Source of the DNA: DASXTB01 sp036505615
GTDB lineage: Bacteria > Acidobacteriota > UBA6911 > JACQSX01
Reading direction: 5' to 3'
Assembly: GCA_036505615.1 (NCBI GenBank)
Contig: DASXTB010000447.1
Coordinates: 1-6,703, forward strand
DNA: 6,703 nt
The translations under genes and the position numbers were made by a program. The notes beneath the pieces were generated by a model that saw nothing but the letters and a program-made list of their open reading frames with translations, was not told the origin of the DNA and did no database searches. Positions 1-5,389 of this stretch are shown here, piece after piece. Every line of letters begins with the position of its first letter. Position 1 is the stretch's first letter.

Positions 1-299
1 GAATTCTTAAGGGAAAAAAACGCGGCTTCGCCGCCAACGTCGTTGACCAATGGTTTCGTTCTTCGCTCAACGGAGCGCTTCGGAACGTGCTCCTGGATGA
101 AAGCTCACTTATGTTTGGGTTGCTCAACCCTAGACCTGTGCGAAGACTGCTCGAAGGTCACCAGTCTGGCCGCCAGGACAACCACAAGCTTCTGTTTAGC
201 CTGGTGATGCTCGAACAATGGTTGCGTCGGAGTTGGTCGCAACGAGAGCTAATCTCCGCGGTGCAAGAAAGAGTGGATGCTGTTCGCTTAGCATCTTAG
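1..299 (+). CDS. asnB: Asparagine synthetase (glutamine-hydrolysing), C-terminal end only
   Basis: The frame is open from base 3 to the TAG at 297-299, giving the last 98 residues of a protein that starts outside the window. The visible start contains KKRGFAANVVDQWFRSSL, the C-terminal signature of the AsnB synthetase domain (the family has K-GFG/A-P---W-R--L). It is followed by a Leu-rich helix, LLEGHQSGRQDNHKLLFSL, and MLEQWLRR, which match the usual 'LL--H-sG--D----LW-Ll-LE-W' ending. In the family this domain binds ATP, adenylates a carboxylate and transfers ammonia to it. In polysaccharide clusters such paralogues are thought to amidate sugars or other glycan precursors. A GTG at 87 could be read as a start, but the family match begins well upstream of it, so it is internal. 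The catalytic parts are not in view, so activity cannot be judged. The next gene begins 9 nt downstream, which suggests one operon. Confidence 0.85.
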   Translation, partial: ILKGKKRGFAANVVDQWFRSSLNGALRNVLLDESSLMFGLLNPRPVRRLLEGHQSGRQDNHKLLFSLVMLEQWLRRSWSQRELISAVQERVDAVRLAS

Positions 300-308
300 G
301 CTAAACCA

Positions 309-1295
309 ATGGATAGCTGCGCCAACGCCAAAATGGAAGAGATCCGCATCTGCGGTAAGACGCTCTATGTCCCGTCAACCGAGATCTGTGGCCGGAGGGT
401 TATAGTAACAGGCAAACGGATCAGGATGGCAGAAATTAAGGATGAAGGCGTGGTGGAGGGCATGACTGTCGCAGACCCTGCCTCGTTCATTACCACGCTA
501 AAGGAAAGCGGCCTAAGAGCCGATGTCTTTACATTCGCGCAAAGGCCACCCGAGACGACGCCAAAATATGATTATCACCGGGAATGGGATAATTGGGCTG
601 CAATACCAACAACTTGCTTTGAGGATTGGTGGGAAAATCTGCCTCAAGTGTCGCGAAAGAATGTAAGGCGCGCGGGCAGGCGGGGTGTAGTCGTGAAAGT
701 TATACCGTTTGATGATGATCTGGTAAAAGGAGTCCACAGGATTTATAACAGCATTCAGGTCCGGGACGGAAGACTGTTCTGGCACTATGGGCAGGACCTT
801 GATAGCGTAAAACGAAGCCTTGGCACGTATCTGGATCGAAGTGAATTTATCGGCGCGTATTTGGGTGAGGAACTTATAGGCTTCTTGAAGATGGTTTACG
901 TTGACGATACAGCGACGATTTTTCACATCATCTCGATGGACGAGCATTATGATAAACGACCGCAAAACGCGCTGATCGCAAAAGCCGCAGAGGTGTGCGG
1001 GCAAAAGGCCATCTCGCATCTGATCTACGGGAAATTCATCTATGGCAACAAACGTCGCAGTTCACTGGTGGAATTCAAGCGTCGGAACGGCTTCCAGCAG
1101 GTGAACTTTCCAAGGTATTACATTCCGTTGACCCCGAGAGGCGAACTATTTGTCCGACTACGTTTATACCGAGGTGTTAGCGGGTTGCTTCCGGAGCCCA
1201 TTCTTTACCTAGCTTTAAGTTGCAGAGACTGGTATCACAAAAGAATCTCCACCAACCTCCCTTTACAGCGCAATAAATTCGCCGGTGTAGCTTAA
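309..1295 (+). CDS. GNAT/FemAB-like acyltransferase of a polysaccharide cluster
   Basis: This is a 328-residue soluble protein with no signal peptide or membrane segment. The central and C-terminal part resembles the GNAT fold of the FemAB/CelD-like (BioF2-like) group. It has an acceptor-side segment, WWENLPQVSRKNVRRA (107-122), then the core strand pair FIGAYLGEELIGFLKMVYVDD (about 180-200), then an Asn/Ala-rich helix (QNALIAKAA, 219-227) and FKRRNGFQQVNFPRYYIPL (256-274), typical of the last GNAT strands. Family members transfer acyl or aminoacyl groups and are common beside exopolysaccharide genes, so a role in decorating a glycan or its amino sugar is likely; the substrate is unknown. The start is uncertain. 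ATG 309 has only a weak TAGG 8 nt upstream, and ATG 333 (MEEIRICGKTLYVP) starts closer to the apparent conserved region. The last four codons (AGVA) and the stop lie inside the tRNA-like gene at 1281, so the C-terminus may have been rewritten by an insertion. Confidence 0.8.
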   Translation: MDSCANAKMEEIRICGKTLYVPSTEICGRRVIVTGKRIRMAEIKDEGVVEGMTVADPASFITTLKESGLRADVFTFAQRPPETTPKYDYHREWDNWAAIPTTCFEDWWENLPQVSRKNVRRAGRRGVVVKVIPFDDDLVKGVHRIYNSIQVRDGRLFWHYGQDLDSVKRSLGTYLDRSEFIGAYLGEELIGFLKMVYVDDTATIFHIISMDEHYDKRPQNALIAKAAEVCGQKAISHLIYGKFIYGNKRRSSLVEFKRRNGFQQVNFPRYYIPLTPRGELFVRLRLYRGVSGLLPEPILYLALSCRDWYHKRISTNLPLQRNKFAGVA

Positions 1296-1352
1296 CGTTA
1301 GAGCGACTGAATCGTAATCAGTAGATGGAGTGTTCGATTCCTCCCGCCGGCT
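1281..1352 (+). tRNA. tRNA-Thr(CGU), possibly degenerate
   Basis: A full cloverleaf can be drawn. The acceptor stem GCCGGTG (1281-1287) pairs with CGCCGGC (1345-1351) over 7 bp including one G-U. The D stem is GCTT/GAGC. The anticodon stem ACTGA (1306-1310) pairs perfectly with TCAGT (1318-1322) around the loop ATCGTAA, giving anticodon CGT (1313-1315), which reads ACG (Thr). The T loop is TTCGATT (1333-1339). G1-C72, C2-G71 and G35-U36 agree with known threonine identity elements. The discriminator is T1352 and no CCA is encoded. Two defects are visible. The D loop reads AACGTTA, so the conserved G19 is T. The T stem pairs only if T1331 is bulged out (GGAG[T]G with CCTCC). The first 15 bases overlap the end of the acyltransferase gene. 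It may be a marginal functional tRNA, or an inactive copy left at an integration site. Confidence 0.6.
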
Positions 1353-1354
1353 CC

Positions 1355-1373
1355 CCACCGCTCTAAGAGGTGG
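1355..1373 (+). other. Short hairpin downstream of the tRNA
   Basis: CCACC (1355-1359) pairs with GGTGG (1369-1373). Inside, CT/AG can add two pairs beyond a G-A mismatch, leaving a three-base loop CTA. The hairpin begins 3 nt after the tRNA discriminator and ends 28 nt before the GT8 start. No T run follows (the next bases are AGAATATTTCC), so it is a poor intrinsic terminator. It could be a processing or weak attenuation structure, or chance. Confidence 0.3.
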
Positions 1374-1401
1374 AGAATATTTCCTGAATCGCTCGGAAAG
1401 T

Positions 1402-2454
1402 ATGAAGCAAACGACTATCTGCGTCAACGAAGACCGAGAGGCATGGGAGCCTTCTCTCAGGGTGGTCCTGGCGAGCCTGGGCCTTCATTGCCCCGACAGG
1501 ACCATCAGCTTGTTCTATCCTTTTGCCAACGAAGCCTTTCGCCGATGGCTAAATGCGTACCCCCAAGTACGGCTGCAGGCGAATGGGTTAATGGATGGTT
1601 ACGGCTGGAACGTAAAGCCACAGGCCATTATGCGATTGCTCGATGCTGGCTTTGACGAAGTCATCTGGATCGATTCGGACATGTTTGTAACCAGAGACAT
1701 TCGCCCATTGTTCCATGCCCTGGACGACGCAGTCTTTGTGGCCACAGAGCAGACGTGTGCGCTGGATCGCAGCGACCACGATGGAGCCGGGCGTCGCGCG
1801 CAGTTATGGCAGCTTTCGGTCGGCCGCGTTCTCCCGAGTACACTCAATTCTGGCGTCCTTCGGGTGACCAGACGGCACTATCCCTTGCTGAAACGATGGT
1901 GGGAACTGCTACAAACCGATGAATACCAAAGGTGGCAACGAAATGAGAAGGATATGCGGAAAAGACCGATTCACATGCAGGGCGATCAAGATGTATTGAC
2001 CGCACTCTTGAGTTCAACCGAATTCGCCCATATCCCGTTAAAAACGCTTCGCCGGAGTAAACATATCGTTCAGTTTGACGGCGTATGGGGCTATACGACG
2101 GGAGAGCGGCTGCGGAATCTGCTTGGCGATGGTCCAACGTTCATTCATTGTATGGGTTGTAAGCCGTGGGCGGCACGTTGGAATTCGGAGCGAGGCAATG
2201 GCCTGATAGAGTACTTGAAGATGGTATATGTCGACGTGTCACCGTACACTTTGTCTTCTGCCAAATTCAAGGAGCATTTGGGATGTGACACGAACTGGAT
2301 CGGCGCACACTACAAGTTTAGCGCAATTCTTCGATCGCTGGCGATGCAGCACCCAGTGCTCGCCGGCCTGCCGATGGCCGTCTTCCTCGACATTGCTTGG
2401 ATTGTAAAACGTGTACGCGACTTGATGTTTCGACAAAGATTTGGCACCAAATAA
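1402..2454 (+). CDS. GT8-like glycosyltransferase
   Basis: This is a 350-residue retaining-type, GT-A-fold glycosyltransferase resembling family 8. Motifs appear in the family order: a nucleotide-binding first strand (TTICVNED, 4-11); a conserved Lys before the metal site (WNVKPQAIMRLL, 69-80); the DxD metal/sugar-nucleotide motif in VIWIDSDMFV (87-96, DSD at 91-93); NSGVL (149-153); GDQDVLTALL (194-203); and HCMGCKPW (249-256), equivalent to the H-x-G-x-KPW ending of GT8 enzymes. It should move a sugar from a UDP-sugar to a growing glycan at the cytoplasmic face. Donor and acceptor cannot be read from sequence. The hydrophobic C-terminal segment (about 317-335) could associate with the membrane. 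ATG 1402 is chosen because GGAAAG (1395-1400) precedes it and the fold starts right after it. The same frame is open back to a GTG at 1330, but that lies inside the tRNA. The gene sits between two tRNA-Thr-like sequences. Confidence 0.82.
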   Translation: MKQTTICVNEDREAWEPSLRVVLASLGLHCPDRTISLFYPFANEAFRRWLNAYPQVRLQANGLMDGYGWNVKPQAIMRLLDAGFDEVIWIDSDMFVTRDIRPLFHALDDAVFVATEQTCALDRSDHDGAGRRAQLWQLSVGRVLPSTLNSGVLRVTRRHYPLLKRWWELLQTDEYQRWQRNEKDMRKRPIHMQGDQDVLTALLSSTEFAHIPLKTLRRSKHIVQFDGVWGYTTGERLRNLLGDGPTFIHCMGCKPWAARWNSERGNGLIEYLKMVYVDVSPYTLSSAKFKEHLGCDTNWIGAHYKFSAILRSLAMQHPVLAGLPMAVFLDIAWIVKRVRDLMFRQRFGTK

Positions 2455-2455
2455 T

Positions 2456-2511
2456 CTGCTTATCGCCAAAGCCTGCGTAAGTCGTACCGGACGTTCGAAT
2501 CCTTGCGTTGT
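2456..2511 (+). pseudogene. Decayed tRNA-Thr(CGU)-like remnant
   Basis: A hand alignment to the tRNA at 1281-1352 gives shared blocks in the same order. There is a D arm GCTT-ATCGCCA-AAGC (2458-2472) against GCTT-AACGTTA-GAGC. Then come CTG (2473-2475), CGTAA (2476-2480, the anticodon CGT plus its 3' AA), GTA (2484-2486), GGA (2489-2491) and GTTCGA-TCCT (2493-2503), which includes a canonical T loop TTCGAAT. About 37 of some 56 bases match by eye. About seven bases are missing between D arm and T arm, the anticodon and T stems no longer pair, and the 5' acceptor half is not recognisable, so it cannot be a working tRNA. It starts 1 base after the stop codon of the GT8 gene. Chance resemblance cannot be excluded without a covariance-model score. 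Confidence 0.4.
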
Positions 2512-2569
2512 TCGCCAATTTCTACTGACTTCTGATTTCCTTCTTCTAACCTTTGCCCCTTAATCCAAT

Positions 2570-4396
2570 ATGCCTGGGATTGTTGGTATAATCAGTAAAC
2601 ATGGATCGCCGACAGAGTGGCGCTCTCTGATTCAGTCCATGGTTGAGTGCATGACGCATGAGGCGTTTTACGTTAGCGGCACATATATCAATGAGGAGCT
2701 CGGTCTGTGGAGCGGATGGACTTGCCACCAGGGAACGTTCGGGGATTGTCTTCCCATCTGGAATGAAAAGAAAGACATCTGCCTCCTTTTTTCGGGCGAG
2801 GATTTCGCCGACCAGGCTGACGTCGATGGGTTGAGAACGCGTGGGCACGACTTTAACTCAAATGACGCAAGTTATCTGGTCCACTTGTACGAGGAAATGG
2901 GTTATGGATTTCTGGAGAAGCTCAACGGCTGGTTCAGCGGTGTTTTATTGGACCTTCGTGAGCAGAAATTCGTTCTGTTTAACGACCGCTACGGCGTAAA
3001 TCGAATTTACTATCACGAAGACGCTCGCGGATTTTATTTTGCTTCTGAAGCGAAGGCCCTTCTAAAAATCCTTCCTAGCACTCGTCAACTTGATTTACGC
3101 AGCTTGGGCGAGGTCCTCTCTTGCGAGGCGGTTCTGCAAAACAGGACCCTTTTCTCCGGAATCTCCCTGCTTCCGCCAGCTTCGTCGTGGGTGTTTTCCA
3201 GGGCAGAACCAGTAAAGAAAAAGACTTACTTCAAGCGAGAAGGATGGGAAAGTCAGCCGGACTTAAGCGAATCTGACTTTTACGAGAAGTTGAAAGAAAC
3301 CTGGGCGCGGGTCCTTCCCAGGTATCTCCGTGGGAAACAGTCCATCGCCCTGTCTTTGACCGGCGGAGTGGATAGCCGGATGATCCTGGCCTGGTCGCCT
3401 CGCCTCGCCGGCACACTTCCCTGCTATACATGGGGTGGCAAATACCGTGATTGTGCAGACGTCAAGATCGCGCGACGCGTCGCGAAACTTTGTCGGCAGC
3501 CTCACAACACGATTGTTGTGGGCGCCGAGTTTTTGTCGCACTTTCACGAGTTCGCCGAGAAAGCTGTTTATGTTAGTGACGGCACCATGGACGTGACTGG
3601 GTCGATTGACATGTATGTCCAGAGACTGGCCCGCCAGATCGCTCCAGTCCGACTTAGTGGTGTCTGTGGCGGCGAAATCTTAAGGCGTCTTGTGATGTTT
3701 AAGCCCTATCCTACTCCGGAAGGCCTTTTTGATCTGGACTTGGAAAGCTCCTTTCGGGATGCCGCTGAGACCTACGCTAACGAGCTGCAGGGCCACAGGC
3801 TTTCCTTCACTTCCTTCAAGCAAGCGCCGTGGTATATGGCGAGCAAATTTGCCGTGGAACGATCGCAGGTTACGTATCGCACTCCTTATTTTGATAACGA
3901 TCTGGTTGCGCTGGCTTATCAAACGCCGGCAAAGCTGTTGCACAATGAGCCAGCGCTTCGACTCATTGCTGATGGCAATCCAGTGTTGGGAAAGGTTGGA
4001 ACCGATCGCGGCCTCGCCTTTCGATCCGTTCCCGGTCTTAATCGGGCGCTACATTGGTACCAGGAGTTCACTTTTAAAGCGGAGTACGCCTATGATTACG
4101 GAATGCCGCAATGGCTGGCAAGACTTGATCACATGTTTGCCCCGCTGCGCCTGGAAAGACTGTTTCTTGGTCGGCACAAAGTCGCTCACTTTCGTGTCTG
4201 GTACCGCGACGAACTCTCGCCATGGTTAAAGGAGATACTTCTCGACTCGAGTGCGCGCAGCAGACCCTACCTTCGTGCAAGTTCTGTGGAATCGATGCTC
4301 AGAGCTCATAGCACTGGGCAGGGAAACTACACCTCTGAGATACACAAGATTTTGACGCTGGAATTCATCCAGAGAAAATTGATTGAACTGAATTAG
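2570..4396 (+). CDS. Asparagine-synthase-like amidotransferase with inactive glutaminase domain
   Basis: This is a 608-residue two-domain protein of the AsnB family. The N-terminal class II glutamine amidotransferase domain (about 1-190) keeps the fold signature: MPGIVGI at the start, NDASYLVHLYEEMG (98-111), FNDRYGVNRIYYHE (137-150) and FASEAKALL (157-165). It has Pro at position 2 instead of the nucleophile Cys. The Arg-containing substrate segment is replaced around 45-60, and the NGE motif reads SGE (75-77). The synthetase domain (about 235-600) has the ATP-pyrophosphatase P-loop SLTGGVDSR (262-270) and a GGEILRR segment (367-373) where asparagine synthetases have a GGDE-type motif. ATP-dependent activation of a carboxylate is therefore plausible, while the nitrogen donor may be free ammonia or another amine. 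Beta-lactam-synthetase-type members share the TGG-DS loop and a lost Cys. The start is fixed by the MPGIVGI motif although no SD sequence precedes it. The location suggests glycan amidation; this is inference. Confidence 0.85.
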   Translation: MPGIVGIISKHGSPTEWRSLIQSMVECMTHEAFYVSGTYINEELGLWSGWTCHQGTFGDCLPIWNEKKDICLLFSGEDFADQADVDGLRTRGHDFNSNDASYLVHLYEEMGYGFLEKLNGWFSGVLLDLREQKFVLFNDRYGVNRIYYHEDARGFYFASEAKALLKILPSTRQLDLRSLGEVLSCEAVLQNRTLFSGISLLPPASSWVFSRAEPVKKKTYFKREGWESQPDLSESDFYEKLKETWARVLPRYLRGKQSIALSLTGGVDSRMILAWSPRLAGTLPCYTWGGKYRDCADVKIARRVAKLCRQPHNTIVVGAEFLSHFHEFAEKAVYVSDGTMDVTGSIDMYVQRLARQIAPVRLSGVCGGEILRRLVMFKPYPTPEGLFDLDLESSFRDAAETYANELQGHRLSFTSFKQAPWYMASKFAVERSQVTYRTPYFDNDLVALAYQTPAKLLHNEPALRLIADGNPVLGKVGTDRGLAFRSVPGLNRALHWYQEFTFKAEYAYDYGMPQWLARLDHMFAPLRLERLFLGRHKVAHFRVWYRDELSPWLKEILLDSSARSRPYLRASSVESMLRAHSTGQGNYTSEIHKILTLEFIQRKLIELN

Positions 4397-4429
4397 AATA
4401 CATCCGGATAGTAATAGAGGTGGTAACAC

Positions 4430-4454
4430 GAGATGAAGGAAAGAATACCATCTC
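4430..4454 (+). other. Hairpin in the leader of the GT9 gene
   Basis: GAGATG (4430-4435) pairs with CATCTC (4449-4454) over 6 bp with a 13-base purine-rich loop. It lies in the 93-base gap between the AsnB-like gene and the GT9 gene. The 5' arm contains the ATG of the possible short ORF at 4433, so folding would hide that start. No T run follows, so it is not a typical terminator. Confidence 0.3.
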
Positions 4455-4483
4455 CCCGGCCTCCCAACCGTGAAATGTGTTGA
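4433..4483 (+). CDS. Possible 16-codon upstream ORF
   Basis: ATG 4433 opens a 16-residue frame (MKERIPSPRPPNREMC) ending at TGA 4481-4483, 6 nt before the GT9 start. AGGTGG (4418-4423) stands 9 nt ahead of it and is one of the best SD-like sequences in the window, better than those before most of the large genes. The peptide is basic and Pro-rich and resembles no family I recognise. It could act by coupled translation of the GT9 gene, or be chance: the SD could belong to nothing, and a short ORF of this size is not statistically unusual. Confidence 0.2.
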   Translation: MKERIPSPRPPNREMC

Positions 4484-4489
4484 GCTCGT

Positions 4490-5389
4490 ATGAACGTCTT
4501 AATCATCAAACTTGGCGCTACTGGTGACGTTGTCCGCACCACGCCCCTATTGCGTCGATTGAGCGGATCGGTCACATGGATCACAGCAGCGAAGAATGCT
4601 GTATTGCTGGACGGTCTGTCAGACAGCTTGCGTCATTTTTCGTGGGAAGCACGCGCGCGAGCATTAGACATTCCCTACGACCTAGCCATAAATCTGGAAG
4701 ATACGCTCGAGGTAGCCATGTTTCTGAAGACGGTTCGGCCAGCCGAGATCTTCGGTGCCTACTCGGACTCTTCTCAGCAACTGCGTTATACCGACAACTC
4801 GAGGTGTTGGTTTGATCTCAGTCTGATTAGTTCCTATGGCCGGCAGGAAGCTGATCGGCTTAAGCTCCTTAATCGGCAGACATATCAGGAGCTGATTTTC
4901 AGGGGACTTGGGTTCGATTTTGCTGCTGAGACGTATTTGTTGCCGCAACCGATCGAAACCGGGCTATCAGGCGATGTGGCCATAGCAGCCGATGCTGGGC
5001 CTATCTGGCCGATGAAGAGGTGGGCTTACTACGACCAATTAAAACGTCAGATGGAAGATAGCGGGTTGACAGTCAATATCCTGCCGGAAAGGTCATCGCT
5101 GCTTAAGCATCTGGCCGATGTCCGAAACCACTGCTGCCTGGTCGGCGGTGATAGTCTGCCGATGCATTTGGCGCTAGGGACGGGTACGCCGTGCGTGACT
5201 CTTTTTACATGTACGAGCCCCTGGGAGATTTACGATTATGGGATTCAGAAAAAGATCGTTTCGCCGCTCCTGGAAGAGTTCTTCTACAAACGGGGATACG
5301 ATAAGCGCGCAACAAGCGCCATTTCAGTAGATGAGGTGCTAAGCACAGTCATGGCTCAGCTGGACGTGGCGATTCGTGCCGTCAAATGA
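4490..5389 (+). CDS. GT9 (heptosyltransferase-type) glycosyltransferase
   Basis: This is a 299-residue GT-B-fold protein of family 9, the family of ADP-heptose:LPS heptosyltransferases. The N-terminal signature IIKLGATGDVVRTTPLLRRL (5-24) is diagnostic: it combines the glycine loop with Asp13, equivalent to the catalytic Asp of WaaC-type enzymes. The C-terminal half carries VGGDSLPMHLALGTGTPCVTLF (218-239), the usual nucleotide-sugar-binding segment (family pattern 'sgDTgp-HlAaalg-p-v-lfG'). Asp221 and His226 are present, but the Thr-Gly after the Asp is Ser-Leu. At 299 residues it is somewhat shorter than typical 320-350-residue members, mainly in the middle. It should transfer heptose or another sugar at the inner face of the cytoplasmic membrane. 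The start is set by the signature; only a weak GAG (4482-4484) precedes it. Its stop overlaps the next start by ATGA, so the two genes are co-translated. Confidence 0.88.
   Translation: MNVLIIKLGATGDVVRTTPLLRRLSGSVTWITAAKNAVLLDGLSDSLRHFSWEARARALDIPYDLAINLEDTLEVAMFLKTVRPAEIFGAYSDSSQQLRYTDNSRCWFDLSLISSYGRQEADRLKLLNRQTYQELIFRGLGFDFAAETYLLPQPIETGLSGDVAIAADAGPIWPMKRWAYYDQLKRQMEDSGLTVNILPERSSLLKHLADVRNHCCLVGGDSLPMHLALGTGTPCVTLFTCTSPWEIYDYGIQKKIVSPLLEEFFYKRGYDKRATSAISVDEVLSTVMAQLDVAIRAVK

Noticed and set aside
1..6. Window begins exactly at an EcoRI site (GAATTC), suggesting a clone end.
   Set aside because: GAATTC also occurs near 1071, 2021, 2181 and 4361, so the coincidence carries little weight and says nothing about biology.
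513..1019. 168-residue reverse-strand open frame opposite the acyltransferase.
   Set aside because: It is fully covered by the well-supported forward gene, has no recognisable domain, and reads as an antisense shadow.
1355..1380. Intrinsic terminator after the tRNA.
   Set aside because: The hairpin is short (5 bp plus 2) and no T run follows it, so it is listed only as a hairpin.
1330..1401. GTG at 1330 as the start of the GT8 gene, adding 24 residues.
   Set aside because: It lies within the T arm of the tRNA, has no SD, and encodes no part of the GT8 fold. ATG 1402 has GGAAAG just upstream.
3729..4229. 166-residue forward open frame within the AsnB-like gene.
   Set aside because: It is an out-of-frame shadow of the synthetase domain with biased, Trp/Arg-rich composition and no family motifs.
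4418..4430. T-box-like sequence AGGTGGTAACACG before the GT9 gene.
   Set aside because: It resembles the T-box antiterminator motif, but there is no room for a specifier stem, no terminator follows, and the downstream gene is a glycosyltransferase rather than an aminoacyl-tRNA synthetase or amino-acid gene.
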